Origin: Burkholderia mayonis
GTDB lineage: Bacteria > Pseudomonadota > Gammaproteobacteria > Burkholderiales > Burkholderiaceae
Assembly: GCF_001523745.2 (NCBI RefSeq)
Contig: NZ_CP013387.1
Location: 1,736,001-1,800,000, forward strand
DNA: 64,000 nucleotides
Direction of reading: 5' to 3'
Below are positions 54,625-64,000 of the stretch, piece by piece (position 1 is the first letter of the stretch; each line of letters opens with the position of its first letter). Below the pieces are notes generated by a model that was not told the origin of the DNA, did no database searches, and saw nothing but the letters and a program-made list of their open reading frames with translations. The position numbers were made by a program, and so were the translations under genes.

Positions 54625-54720
54625 TTCGGCTTCGGCTTCGGCTTCGGCTTCGGCTTCGGCTTCGGCTTCGGCTTCGGCTTCGGCTTCGGCTTCGGCTTCG
54701 GCTTCGGCTTCGGCTTCGGC
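54625..54720. repeat. 6-bp tandem repeat, 16 copies, inside the rhamnolipid operon
   Basis: The unit TTCGGC is repeated 16 times exactly. It fills half of the 192-nt gap between the efflux MFS gene and rhlC, which otherwise carries the rhlC leader. On the minus strand the message reads GCCGAA repeats. Copy number is expected to vary between strains. Confidence 0.97.
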
Positions 54721-54746
54721 GAATCAGGAACGCGGCGGCTACCGCC

Positions 54747-56351
54747 TCAATGCCCCAGCGTCGTCGCCGCCCCCCGCTTCGGCCGCGTCAGCCACATCAG
54801 CCCCGCCAGCAGCAGGCACGTCCCGCTCGCCATGTAGAACATGTCGTTCGTCGCCATCATGTACGCCTGCTGCCGCACCACCTGGTGCAGCGAGCTCAGC
54901 TCCCGCGCCCCGTGCATCCCCATCGCGTGCAGCGTGTCCACGTACCGCTGCGTGTTCTCCGACGCACGCGTCACCGACTGCGACACCACCGCGTAGTGGT
55001 ACGTCGCACGGTTGTCCCACCACGTCACGCTCAGCGCCGTCCCGAACGCCGCCGACAGCGTCCTTAAAAAGTTCGACAGGCTCGACGCCGCCGCCAGCTT
55101 GTCGTCCGGCACCCGCGACAGCGTCGCCGCCGTCAACGGAATGAAGAAGCACGGCAGCCCGATCCCCTGGATCAGCCGCGGCGTCGCCACCTGCGCGAAC
55201 GTCATCGTCAGCGTGAAGTGCGTGCTCCACCACATCACCCCCGCGAACACCCCAAACCCGAACGTCACCAGCACCCGCGCGTCCACCCGGCTCGCGTACA
55301 GCCCCACCAGGATCGAGAACACCAGCGCCAACACGCCCATCGACGCCGTCGCCAGCCCCGCCTGGTAGGCCGTGTATCCCATCACCGCCTGCAGCCACAG
55401 CGGAAACACCACCCCCACCACCGAGAAGCTCATCATCCCCAGCGAGATAATCACCACGCAGAACGTGAAGGTCCGCTCCCGGAACAGGCTCAGATCCACC
55501 ACCGGATGCACCTCCCCCGCCTCCCAGATCAGCAGCGACGTCAGCGACACCGCCGCCGTGATCGCCAGCGTCGTGATCAGCGACGAATCGAACCAGCCCC
55601 GGTCGCGCCCCAGGTCCAGCATCACCTGCAGCGCCCCCACCCCGATCACCAGCAGCACGATCCCCGGCACGTCGATCGGGCTCGCTTCGCCCCGCTGCGC
55701 CTCCGGGTGCAGCATCAGCGTGCACACCGCGAACGAGAACAGCCCGATCGGCAAATTGATCAGGAAGATCCACGGCCACGAGAAGTTGTCGATCAGCCAG
55801 CCCCCCACCACCGGCCCGAAGATCGGCGCGAGCAGCACCGTCATCCCCCACAGCGCGAGCGCGAGCGTGCGCTTCGCCGGCGGGAACGACCGCATCAGGA
55901 TCGTCTGCGACAGCGGCACCATCGGCCCCGAGCACAGCCCCTGCAGCGCACGGCACGCGACCAGCATCTCCAGGTCCCGCGCGAGCCCGCACAACAGCGA
56001 CGTCAGCGTGAACAGAATCACCGATCCGACGAACAGCCTCAGCTCGCCCACCCGCCGCGCGAGCCAGCCCGTCAGCGGCACCGCGATCGCCGCCGCCACC
56101 GAGTACGAGCTGATCACCCACGTGCCCTGGCTGTTCGACACCCCCAGGCTCCCCGAGATCGCCGGCACCGCCACGTTCGCCACCGTCGAATCCAGCACCT
56201 CGATGAAGGTCGCGAGCGACAGCGCGAACGTCAGGAGCGCGAGCCTCGCGCCGCGCAGCGGCCGGGCGGCGGGTTCGTTGTGCGACGGAAGGCTTGCCGC
56301 CGAATCGGCGTCGTTCGCGGGTACGCGCGCCGACATCGATTGCCCGCTCAT
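54747..56351 (-). CDS. MFS drug efflux pump, EmrB/DHA2 type (14 transmembrane segments)
   Basis: The 534-residue protein shows ATFIEVLDSTVANVAVPAIS, QGTWVISSYSVAAAIAVPLT and ALQGLCSGPMVPLSQTILM, the EmrB signature blocks. Its ATG overlaps the rhlB stop (ATGA). With the EmrA-like and NodT-like genes downstream it completes a tripartite exporter, probably for rhamnolipids. Confidence 0.92.
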   Translation of the reverse strand: MSGQSMSARVPANDADSAASLPSHNEPAARPLRGARLALLTFALSLATFIEVLDSTVANVAVPAISGSLGVSNSQGTWVISSYSVAAAIAVPLTGWLARRVGELRLFVGSVILFTLTSLLCGLARDLEMLVACRALQGLCSGPMVPLSQTILMRSFPPAKRTLALALWGMTVLLAPIFGPVVGGWLIDNFSWPWIFLINLPIGLFSFAVCTLMLHPEAQRGEASPIDVPGIVLLVIGVGALQVMLDLGRDRGWFDSSLITTLAITAAVSLTSLLIWEAGEVHPVVDLSLFRERTFTFCVVIISLGMMSFSVVGVVFPLWLQAVMGYTAYQAGLATASMGVLALVFSILVGLYASRVDARVLVTFGFGVFAGVMWWSTHFTLTMTFAQVATPRLIQGIGLPCFFIPLTAATLSRVPDDKLAAASSLSNFLRTLSAAFGTALSVTWWDNRATYHYAVVSQSVTRASENTQRYVDTLHAMGMHGARELSSLHQVVRQQAYMMATNDMFYMASGTCLLLAGLMWLTRPKRGAATTLGH

Positions 56352-57664
56352 GCCGGCTGCGCCTGCCGCGCCGCGACGCTCGGAGCGAAGCGCTCGATGA
56401 AGCGCGCCGCCTCGTCGCAGCCGTTCGGCTCCGCCTCCATCCGCGCCCGCACCTGCGCGCAGCGCGCCGCGATGGCCTCATCGCCCAGCACTCGCAGCAG
56501 CGCCCGGCCGAGCGACTCGCCCTGCACCGGCGCGTCCAGCCTCACCCCGCAGCCGCTCGCCGCGACCCGCTGCGCATTGTCGAACTGGTCGTGCGCGAAC
56601 GGCGTCACCACCTGCGGCACCCCCGCCGCATACGCCAGCGACGCCGTCCCAACCCCGCCGTGGTGCACCAGCGCGCGACACCGCGGCAGCAGCGCCGCCA
56701 GCGGCACGTAGCGCCGCTTCAGCAGCGATACGCCATCCGGCTGCGCTCCATTCGTCTTCGTTCTCGTTGGCCCCGTCGTCCCCTCCGATGCCGCCGGCGC
56801 GTCCGGCGCGAGCAGGATCCCCCGCACCCCCGTCGTCCGCAGCACCGCCCTCACCGCCTGCTCGTAGGTCGCGCCGTCCACCCGCGTCGAGCCCGCCGTG
56901 AACACCACCGGCGCATCGCCCGACGCGACGAACGCGTCCAGCTCCGGGTCCGCGTCCCGCGCCCCCGTCTCGTTGAACAGCGGAAACCCGCTTTGCAGAT
57001 GATTCGCCGGCCAGTCCGGCTGCGCCGCCGCAAACCACGACGGAAACAGGCACAGCACCCCGTCCGTCGAATGCAGCCAGCGCCCCAGGATCCGCCGCGC
57101 CGGACCGAGACCCAGCGACTGCCGCGCCGCATTCAGCTCCGGCCCGCACACCCGGTCCAGCACCTGACGCTCGATCAGCGTCATCAGCCCCGCCTTCACC
57201 GCCAGCGGCAAGCCCTTCGGGATCGTCAGCCGCTTGTGCGTCGGCGGCGCGTGCGCCGACAGCAGCGTCGACGGCGACACCTGCACCGACACGTAGCGCG
57301 TCCCGTAGCGCTCCTGCATCAGCCGCGCCGAGAACGCCCACAGCGTGCCCACCAGCACCGTGTCCGCGTCGCTCAGCGAACGCAGCACGTCGAAGTGCGG
57401 CCGCACCACCGGCGCGATCACCCGCCACAGCGTCCTGAACGACGTCCGCGGATGCCACAGCGCCGGGTCCGCCATCGCCTGCGCATAGTCTTCCGCCGTG
57501 CCCACCGGCTCGAACCCGAACCCGCTCGCCCGCACCGCCGCCTCGAACGGCGGATGCGTGCAGAACACCACCTCGTGGCCGCGCGCCGCCAGCGCCCGGC
57601 TCACCCCGAGCAGCGGGTGCACGTCCCCCGCCGACCCGATCGCCGTCACGATTACTTTCGACAT
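56348..57664 (-). CDS. rhlB: Rhamnosyltransferase 1 catalytic subunit
   Basis: The 438-residue family-1 glycosyltransferase starts at ATG 57664 (MSKVIVTAIGSAGDVHPLLG). The C-terminal nucleotide-sugar site is PRCRALVHHGGVGTASLAYA. A frame start at 57889 is rejected. It joins dTDP-L-rhamnose to the RhlA-made lipid dimer. It lies 258 nt downstream of rhlA, a gap with no gene. Confidence 0.93.
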   Translation of the reverse strand: MSKVIVTAIGSAGDVHPLLGVSRALAARGHEVVFCTHPPFEAAVRASGFGFEPVGTAEDYAQAMADPALWHPRTSFRTLWRVIAPVVRPHFDVLRSLSDADTVLVGTLWAFSARLMQERYGTRYVSVQVSPSTLLSAHAPPTHKRLTIPKGLPLAVKAGLMTLIERQVLDRVCGPELNAARQSLGLGPARRILGRWLHSTDGVLCLFPSWFAAAQPDWPANHLQSGFPLFNETGARDADPELDAFVASGDAPVVFTAGSTRVDGATYEQAVRAVLRTTGVRGILLAPDAPAASEGTTGPTRTKTNGAQPDGVSLLKRRYVPLAALLPRCRALVHHGGVGTASLAYAAGVPQVVTPFAHDQFDNAQRVAASGCGVRLDAPVQGESLGRALLRVLGDEAIAARCAQVRARMEAEPNGCDEAARFIERFAPSVAARQAQPA

Positions 57665-57922
57665 CGCTTCGTCACTCAATGCAGCGCGGCAGCCGACGCA
57701 CGCGCGCAGCGGGCCGTGGCGGACCGGATCGGCCGCCATCGGCTGGCGCTCGATACGCACCGCCGCGCGCTTCCGTCCAACGAACGCCCCTCGCCTTGGC
57801 CTTCCGTCGCCGCAAGGCCCGATGCGCATCACGCCGATTTGCCTGTTTGAACGAGCCGGGAACGACGCGCGCCGAACGTCGACGCGCACACCCCTGTCCC
57901 GGCTGCCTTGGACCGCCGCGCG

Positions 57923-58822
57923 CTACGACAGCGCCGGCATCTGCCCGAGCGGCGCGAGCGTCTCGCCCTGCGCCGCGTCCCGCGCCCCGCTCGCCCGCTC
58001 CTCGCCGAAGAAGCTCAGGAGCATCGAGCGTACCTGCTCCTGCTGCTGCCGACCTTCGAGATCCAGGAAGTGGCCCGCCTGGCGGATCGTCGCAAACTCC
58101 GCCCGGCGCACGTACGCGCCGAGCCGGCGCACGTCCGACGCCGTCGTGTACTCGTCCAGCTCGCCGTTGACGAACTTCACGTCGCAGCCGATGTTGTGGA
58201 ATTCCGGCAGGTACTGCTCCGGCTGCATCGACAGGATCTGGTCGACGTGGAACGCCACCTGGTCCTGCTCCTTGCGCGGCAGCTTCGTCAGGTAGCGGTA
58301 GTTGTACAGCTTCATGATCCGCGGCAGGTAGCGCCCCACCGTGTCGTTCAGGAGCTGCGCCGCCTTCAGGTTCTCGCCCGCCGCAATGTGGTCGCGCGCG
58401 CGCGTCACGTAGTCCGTCATCGCGTCGTTCAAAAACGGCGAGAACGACGCGATCACCGCCCGGCGCACGCTCGCGCACCCCCGCGCCAGCGCGAACAGCG
58501 ACGCCACCCCTCCCCACGACACCGACAGCAAAAAACTCGGCTCGAACCGCTCGGCCAGGTGCAGCAGAATCTCGACCTCGTCGTCCTTCGTCAGAATGTA
58601 CTCGCCCGGATTGTGCTGCCGCGACTGCCCCGCGTACGGCAAGTCGAAGCACACCGCGTTCAGGCGCTCGCCCAGGTAACGGATCGTCTGGCCGAACGAC
58701 GCGGTCGTCGCCAGCGCGCCGTTGACGAGGATGACCGTCTCGAAGGCCGGATCGAACACGTGACGCTCGACGTGGACCTTCAGTCCGTTCGGCAGCGCTA
58801 CGACCTGTTTCTCGATAGGCAT
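57923..58822 (-). CDS. rhlA: HAA synthase, 3-(3-hydroxyalkanoyloxy)alkanoate synthetase
   Basis: The 299-residue alpha/beta-hydrolase-fold protein starts at ATG 58822, with GGGAG 8 nt upstream (MPIEKQVVALPNGLKVHVER). LLSVSWGGVASLF carries the nucleophile Ser, NGELDEYT the Asp and RQAGHFLDLEG the His. It dimerises hydroxyacyl-ACP to form the lipid part of rhamnolipids. It is the first gene of the operon. Confidence 0.93.
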   Translation of the reverse strand: MPIEKQVVALPNGLKVHVERHVFDPAFETVILVNGALATTASFGQTIRYLGERLNAVCFDLPYAGQSRQHNPGEYILTKDDEVEILLHLAERFEPSFLLSVSWGGVASLFALARGCASVRRAVIASFSPFLNDAMTDYVTRARDHIAAGENLKAAQLLNDTVGRYLPRIMKLYNYRYLTKLPRKEQDQVAFHVDQILSMQPEQYLPEFHNIGCDVKFVNGELDEYTTASDVRRLGAYVRRAEFATIRQAGHFLDLEGRQQQEQVRSMLLSFFGEERASGARDAAQGETLAPLGQMPALS

Positions 58823-59823
58823 GGCGTAATCTCCCGCATCTGCTCGGCAAATGAGCTGATCCCGCGCCCCTCCCCTTGAAGGACGCCTCCACGTAGCCGC
58901 ACGCCCTCCCGCGCGATCCGCCCGCCCTGCCTCGCGCGCGCCGTGACGGCTACCCACTCGCCGGAGCCGCGCATCGCCTCATATTCCACAGGCAATACGC
59001 TCCCCCGAGCCCGTCGCGGTCACCCCGCTTCTCTCGGCCCGTGGTCTCCAGCGCCTCTATCTCGCATGACGCCTCTCCAGGAAATTACCGCTTTCCGTCG
59101 CCTTCCCGCTTTCATTGCTGTCGCGCGGTGATTTGCGTTTTTGCGGTATTAATACTAATACGCTGAATACAATCTCCTCAACTATTTTTAATGTTTCGCC
59201 TCAAAAAAATCATCAGTGTGTCCTTTCGCACATTTAACAAATCACTCTAAAACATCTCCCCGATCAACCCCTTCATCGCAGCGAAATATTTTTTGTGATA
59301 TAGAACGCATCGTGCGGGTATCGATTGAGACGTCCGTCGCACAACCCCCACCCGACCCAACGCAGGCCGACAAAGGCGGACATCGCATCCATCGACCCAA
59401 TTACATCGCAAAACGAAAAATCCACAATCCAGCTCGATCCCAATATCTCAAGCACATCATTCATTCATCATCTCGCCATACCCAATCTAGGGCAGTCGTG
59501 CACCAAAACAGACACCCCAATCCATATCGCTATCATTACCGACCGCCCATAACACGAATTCACAATACAGGAATTACCGATTAAAACGTTTTAAACATTC
59601 TCAACTTACTTTCCATTAACTTTCACCGCCGCGCGGCTTAACCATGCATCGGCGTCGGTGCGCCGGATGACCACCGACGCCGAACGGCACAGCGGACCAA
59701 CCACCTCGCCCACACCATCGCCATCCGGCGATCGATCCCCATATATTTTTATTAATTGAACGATCAATAAAAAACCGCTATCCTTCGGACTTCGCCACCC
59801 GCCGCGTATACAAAGGCCCCGCG
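58823..59823. other. About 1 kb non-coding region, AT-rich core (59130-59640)
   Basis: This lies between divergent rhlA and betI. From about 59130 to 59640 the GC content falls well below the rest of the window, with runs such as AACTATTTTTAATG and AAAAAAATCATC. No open frame with a domain is seen; the 59216-59584 frame is atypical and probably not a gene. It should hold the rhlA and betI promoters. No clear lux box was found by eye. Confidence 0.5.
59755..59768. promoter_or_regulatory. BetI-type operator
   Basis: ATTGA (59755-59759) and TCAAT (59764-59768) form an inverted repeat around ACGA, in an AT-rich block 55 nt before betI. It is close to the ATTGA-N4-TCAAT core bound by BetI, which releases DNA with choline. 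Confidence 0.6.
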
Positions 59824-60411
59824 ATGCCCAAACTCGGAATGCGCGAGATCCGCCGCGCTCAATTGATCGACGCGACGCTCCGCACCATCGACGAGGCCGG
59901 CTTGCCCGGCACGACGCTCGCGTCCGTCGCGCAGCGCGCGAACATTTCGACGGGCATCGTCAGCCATTACTTCGGCGACAAGGACGGCCTGCTCGAAGCG
60001 ACGATGCGCCACGTGCTGCGCGACCTGTGGGCCGCGACCGCGCGCCATCGCGCCGCCGCGACCGCCAAGCCGCGCACGCGCCTGCGCGCCGTTGTCGCCG
60101 CCAATTTCGACGACACGCAGATCAGCGCTCCCGTGATGAAGACCTGGCTCGCGTTCTGGTCGCAGAGCATGCACGAGCCGACGTTGAGACGCCTGCAGCG
60201 CGTCAACACGCGCCGACTCTATTCGAATCTGTGTGCGGAATTTGCAAAAACGCTGCCGCGCGCACGAGCCCGCGAGGCCGCAAGCGGCCTCGCCGCGCTG
60301 ATCGACGGCCTGTGGCTGCGCGGCGCGCTCGCGGGCGAACCGCTCGACACGAAGGCGGCCCTGAAGCTCGCCAACGATTACATCGACCTGCTGCTCGCGC
60401 CGCGCGCCTGA
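59824..60411 (+). CDS. betI: Choline-responsive TetR-family repressor
   Basis: The 195-residue protein starts [20 protein letters not shown] and has the helix-turn-helix [34 protein letters not shown], all typical of BetI. It represses the bet genes until choline is present. It is 36 nt upstream of betB. Confidence 0.95.
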   Translation: MPKLGMREIRRAQLIDATLRTIDEAGLPGTTLASVAQRANISTGIVSHYFGDKDGLLEATMRHVLRDLWAATARHRAAATAKPRTRLRAVVAANFDDTQISAPVMKTWLAFWSQSMHEPTLRRLQRVNTRRLYSNLCAEFAKTLPRARAREAASGLAALIDGLWLRGALAGEPLDTKAALKLANDYIDLLLAPRA

Positions 60412-60447
60412 CGCGCAACGCGCCCTCGCCCACCCAAGGAGATCCTT

Positions 60448-61917
60448 ATGTCCGTATACGGTCTGCAACGCCTTTACATCGCCGGCGCCTACGCCGAAGC
60501 CACGAGCGGCAAGACGTTCGACACGTTCGATCCGGCGACGGGCGAACGGCTCGCGAGCGTCCAGCAAGCGAGCGCCGACGACGTCGAGCGCGCGGTCGCG
60601 TCCGCACACGAAGGTCAGCGCGAATGGGCCGCGATGACTGCGATGCAGCGCTCGCGCATCCTGCGCCGTGCGGTCGAGCTATTGCGCGAGCGCAACGACG
60701 AACTCGCCGAGCTCGAGATGCGCGACACGGGCAAGCCGATCGCGGAGACACGCGCCGTCGACATCGTCACGGGCGCCGACGTGATCGAGTACTACGCGGG
60801 CATCGCGACCGCGATCGAAGGCCTGCAAGTGCCGCTGCGTCCGGACTCGTTCGTCTACACGCGCCGCGAGCCGCTCGGCGTGTGCGCGGGCATCGGCGCA
60901 TGGAACTATCCGATCCAGATCGCATGCTGGAAGAGCGCACCTGCGCTCGCCGCCGGCAACGCGATGATCTTCAAGCCGAGCGAAGTCACGCCACTGTCCG
61001 CGCTCAAGCTCGCCGAGATCTACACCGAAGCGGGCGTGCCCGCCGGCGTGTTCAACGTCGTGCAGGGCGACGGCTCGGTCGGCGCGTTCCTGACCACGCA
61101 TCCGGGAATTGCAAAGGTGTCGTTTACGGGCGGCGTCGAGACCGGCAAGAAGGTGATGTCGCTCGCGGGTGCGTCATCGCTGAAGGAGGTGACGATGGAG
61201 TTGGGCGGCAAGTCGCCCCTCATCGTTTTCGACGACGCCGATCTCGACCGCGCGGCCGACATCGCCGTCACCGCGAACTTCTTCAGCGCCGGCCAGGTGT
61301 GCACGAACGGCACGCGCGTGTTCGTCCAGCAGGCGGTGAAGGATGCATTCGTTCAGCGCGTGCTCGAACGCGTCGCGCGGATCCGCATCGGAAAACCTTC
61401 GGATTCCGACACGAATTTCGGCCCGCTCGCGAGCGCGGCACAGCTCGACAAGGTGCTCGGCTACATCGACAGCGGCAAGGCCGAAGGCGCGAAGCTGCTC
61501 GCGGGCGGCGAACGCCTCTCGCACGATCACTTCGCGAACGGCCAGTATGTCGCGCCGACCGTGTTCGGCGATTGCCGCGACGACATGAAGATCGTCCGCG
61601 AAGAAATCTTCGGCCCGGTGATGAGCATTCTGTCGTTCGAAACGGAAGACGAAGCGATCGCACGCGCGAACGCGACCGAATACGGCCTCGCGGCAGGCGT
61701 CGTCACCGAGAACCTGTCGCGCGCGCACCGTGCAACCCATCGTCTCGAAGCCGGCATCTGCTGGATCAACACGTGGGGCGAATCGCCTGCCGAGATGCCG
61801 GTTGGCGGCTATAAGCAATCCGGCGTCGGACGCGAGAACGGCATCACGACGCTCGAGCACTACACTCGAATCAAATCGGTGCAGGTCGAACTCGGCCGCT
61901 ATCAACCGGTGTTCTAA
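60448..61917 (+). CDS. betB: Betaine aldehyde dehydrogenase
   Basis: The 489-residue NAD(P)-dependent aldehyde dehydrogenase shows [41 protein letters not shown] (catalytic Glu) and [14 protein letters not shown] (catalytic Cys). It oxidises betaine aldehyde to glycine betaine, an osmoprotectant. It lies 21 nt upstream of betA. Confidence 0.95.
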   Translation: MSVYGLQRLYIAGAYAEATSGKTFDTFDPATGERLASVQQASADDVERAVASAHEGQREWAAMTAMQRSRILRRAVELLRERNDELAELEMRDTGKPIAETRAVDIVTGADVIEYYAGIATAIEGLQVPLRPDSFVYTRREPLGVCAGIGAWNYPIQIACWKSAPALAAGNAMIFKPSEVTPLSALKLAEIYTEAGVPAGVFNVVQGDGSVGAFLTTHPGIAKVSFTGGVETGKKVMSLAGASSLKEVTMELGGKSPLIVFDDADLDRAADIAVTANFFSAGQVCTNGTRVFVQQAVKDAFVQRVLERVARIRIGKPSDSDTNFGPLASAAQLDKVLGYIDSGKAEGAKLLAGGERLSHDHFANGQYVAPTVFGDCRDDMKIVREEIFGPVMSILSFETEDEAIARANATEYGLAAGVVTENLSRAHRATHRLEAGICWINTWGESPAEMPVGGYKQSGVGRENGITTLEHYTRIKSVQVELGRYQPVF

Positions 61918-61938
61918 GCATCCAGGAGAACCGCAACG

Positions 61939-63636
61939 ATGACGACACGCGAATTCGATTACATCATCTGCGGCGCAGGCTCCGCGGGCAACGTGCTCGC
62001 GACGCGCCTCACCGAGGATCCGGACGTCACCGTGCTGCTCCTCGAGGCGGGCGGCCCCGACTACCGGTTCGACTTCCGCACGCAGATGCCGGCGGCGCTC
62101 GCGTACCCGCTGCAGGGCCGGCGCTACAACTGGGCATACGAAACCGATCCCGAGCCGCACATGGACCATCGCCGGATGGAGTGCGGACGCGGCAAGGGCC
62201 TCGGCGGCTCGTCGCTGATCAACGGGATGTGCTACATCCGCGGCAACGCGCTCGACTACGACAACTGGTCGACCCACAAGGGCCTCGACGACTGGACGTA
62301 CCTCGACTGCCTGCCGTACTTCAGGAAAGCCGAGACGCGCGACGTCGGCGCGAACGACTATCACGGCGGCGACGGCCCGGTGTCAGTGACGACGAGCAAG
62401 CCCGGCGTGAATCCGCTCTTCGAAGCGATGGTCGAGGCCGGCGTGCAGGCCGGCTATCCGCGCACCGACGACCTCAACGGCTATCAGCAGGAAGGCTTCG
62501 GGCCGATGGACCGCACGGTTACGCCGCGTGGCCGCCGTGCGTCGACCGCGCGCGGCTATCTCGACCAGGCGCGCCCGCGGCCGAATCTCGAGATCGTCAC
62601 GCATGCGCTCGCCGATCGCATCCTGTTCTCCGGCAAGCGCGCGACAGGCGTCACGTTCCTGCACGGCAGCGAGCGCGTCACCGTGCATGCGCGCCGCGAA
62701 GTGCTCGTCTGCAGCGGCGCGATCGCGTCGCCGCAACTGCTTCAACGCTCGGGCGTCGGCCCCGGCGAATGGCTGCGCGAACTCGACATTCCGGTCGTGC
62801 TCGATCTGCCCGGCGTCGGCCGCAATCTGCAGGATCACCTGGAGATGTACATCCAGTACGAATGCAAGGAGCCCGTATCGCTGTATCCGGCGCTCAAGTA
62901 TTGGAACCAGCCGAAGATCGGCCTCGAATGGATGATCAACGGCACAGGTCTCGGCGCGAGCAATCATTTCGAGGCGGGCGGATTCATCCGCACGCGCGAC
63001 GACGATCTCTGGCCGAACATTCAGTACCACTTCCTGCCCGTCGCGATCAATTACAACGGCTCGAACGCGATCGAGATGCACGGTTTCCAGGCACACGTCG
63101 GCTCGATGCGCTCGCCGAGCCGCGGTCGCGTGAAGCTGCGCTCGCGCGATCCAAATGCGCATCCGAGCATTCTGTTCAACTACATGTCGGAAGCGCTCGA
63201 CTGGCGCGAGTTCCGCGATGCGATCCGCGCGACGCGCGAGATCATGTGTCAGCCGGCGCTCGACCGCTATCGCGGCCGCGAGTTGAATCCGGGCGTCGAC
63301 CTGAAGAGCGATGACGATCTCGACACGTTCGTGCGCGCACGCGCGGAAACGGCGTTCCATCCGTCGTGCTCGTGCAAGATGGGCTTCGATAACATGGCCG
63401 TCGTCGACAACGAAGGGCGGGTGCACGGGCTCGAGGGACTGCGGGTCGTCGACGCGTCGATCATGCCGATCATCACGACCGGCAACCTGAACGCGCCGAC
63501 GATCATGATCGCCGAGAAGATCGCCGACAAGATCCGCAAGCGCAAGCCGCTCGAACGCTCGAACGCGCGGTACTACGTCGCGAATGGCGCGCCCGCGCGC
63601 GGCAACAAGCCCGCCGGAGCGCCCGCCACCGTATAA
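61939..63636 (+). CDS. betA: Choline dehydrogenase
   Basis: The 565-residue GMC oxidoreductase has the FAD-binding [17 protein letters not shown], then [15 protein letters not shown] and the C-terminal [19 protein letters not shown]. His in HPSCSCKMG belongs to the active site. It oxidises choline to betaine aldehyde at the membrane. Confidence 0.95.
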   Translation: MTTREFDYIICGAGSAGNVLATRLTEDPDVTVLLLEAGGPDYRFDFRTQMPAALAYPLQGRRYNWAYETDPEPHMDHRRMECGRGKGLGGSSLINGMCYIRGNALDYDNWSTHKGLDDWTYLDCLPYFRKAETRDVGANDYHGGDGPVSVTTSKPGVNPLFEAMVEAGVQAGYPRTDDLNGYQQEGFGPMDRTVTPRGRRASTARGYLDQARPRPNLEIVTHALADRILFSGKRATGVTFLHGSERVTVHARREVLVCSGAIASPQLLQRSGVGPGEWLRELDIPVVLDLPGVGRNLQDHLEMYIQYECKEPVSLYPALKYWNQPKIGLEWMINGTGLGASNHFEAGGFIRTRDDDLWPNIQYHFLPVAINYNGSNAIEMHGFQAHVGSMRSPSRGRVKLRSRDPNAHPSILFNYMSEALDWREFRDAIRATREIMCQPALDRYRGRELNPGVDLKSDDDLDTFVRARAETAFHPSCSCKMGFDNMAVVDNEGRVHGLEGLRVVDASIMPIITTGNLNAPTIMIAEKIADKIRKRKPLERSNARYYVANGAPARGNKPAGAPATV

Positions 63637-64000
63637 ACGTCGGCGGAAACCGCGCCGGCGGTCGTCGATGCCCGAGAGCATCCGATAAGACCGTCGGCGC
63701 GCCACACGCAGCTGGCCACGCGTTCTGCCGGCCGATGCAAGCGCGCTCGACGCGCGCAATTGATCTCGCAACCGGAACCGCACGCGTTCCGGGCAATCCC
63801 TCCATCCTCTGCAGAGATTCGGTGTCGACAACGACAACAAGAACGACGGCGCGCCACTCCGCGAACACTACGTGCACCACGTCGCGCAATTTCAGTCATC
63901 GCGAGCGAAATACACCAAAGGCCCTCGTGACACGGCGCTCTCAACCGCGTCAACCGCGGGCCGCCACTCGCGGCAAATCGATTGCGCACCACCCGTTCTG
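63637..64000. other. Right end, no gene recognised
   Basis: After betA the sequence is mixed in composition, with no domain on either strand. Minus-strand frames reaching the window edge are not convincing. A terminator for betIBA was not identified. Confidence 0.4.

Noticed and set aside
53598..55067. Plus-strand frame of 489 codons across rhlC and the repeat
   Set aside because: Antisense shadow with Leu/Arg repeats produced by the TTCGGC array.
59216..59584. Plus-strand 122-codon frame in the AT-rich island
   Set aside because: No ribosome-binding site or domain, and composition unlike coding DNA around it.

Overview
The window looks like a piece of the second (accessory-rich) chromosome of a Burkholderia of the pseudomallei/thailandensis/oklahomensis group. 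This is an inference from four things: very high GC with strong GC3 bias; a six-gene rhamnolipid operon (rhlA-rhlB-efflux MFS-rhlC-OMF-MFP); choline and ACC-deaminase modules typical of the genus; and many short GC-rich tandem repeats between genes. No rRNA, tRNA, CRISPR array or complete insertion sequence was seen.

Layout. 1-894: end of protocatechuate 3,4-dioxygenase (pcaH end, pcaG). 1442-6694: a compact cluster with a clear PEP mutase (phosphonate-forming), an archaeal-type lumazine-synthase-like protein on the opposite strand, a PHP-type hydrolase, a beta-keto-acid cleavage enzyme, an EamA exporter and a homocitrate-synthase-like enzyme. It has no phosphonopyruvate decarboxylase, which suggests a 2-phosphonomethylmalate-type route and an uncharacterised phosphonate; this is the most interesting part of the window. 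6774-16632 (minus): one tightly coupled operon for peptide capture and degradation, running RpiR regulator, isoaspartyl peptidase/asparaginase, dipeptide or glutathione-type ABC transporter (fused ATPase, binding protein, two permeases), DmpA-family aminopeptidase and DppA-family D-aminopeptidase. 16966-23871: a BCCT osmolyte transporter, a class C beta-lactamase-like esterase, a phospholipase C/acid-phosphatase-like phosphoesterase and small membrane or unknown proteins. 24174-24694: a scar where the 3' ends of an isoleucyl-tRNA synthetase gene and an AraC gene abut. 24925-26644: acdS (ACC deaminase) with its divergent Lrp-type regulator acdR. 27173-28582: NYN/LOTUS protein, followed by a HAD-phosphatase remnant.

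29035-33568: two MFS transporters around a GntR/UTRA regulator, plus an amidohydrolase, probably a small catabolic locus. 33855-38096: exported metallophosphoesterase, di-haem cytochrome c peroxidase (MauG-like) and a methyltransferase. 39092-41426: a tyrosinase paired with a DUF2182 membrane protein. 41818: a small unknown gene whose promoter is covered by two LexA-like boxes. 42399-45713: DUF3079 protein, GNAT, a sulfide-responsive-type ArsR/YeeE/YedE operon, a 45-residue lipoprotein and cytochrome b561. 46002-47340: a decayed rhodanese/cysteine desulfurase locus. 47715-49811: prolyl oligopeptidase. 50325-58822: the rhamnolipid operon, preceded by about 1 kb of unusually AT-rich non-coding DNA. 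59824-63636: betI-betB-betA for choline to glycine betaine, with a BetI-type operator.

Short tandem repeats lie in gene junctions at 10673, 12461, 19041/19078, 24721, 33735, 38114 and 54625. Two of them (10673 and 54625) are inside operons, where length variation could tune downstream expression.
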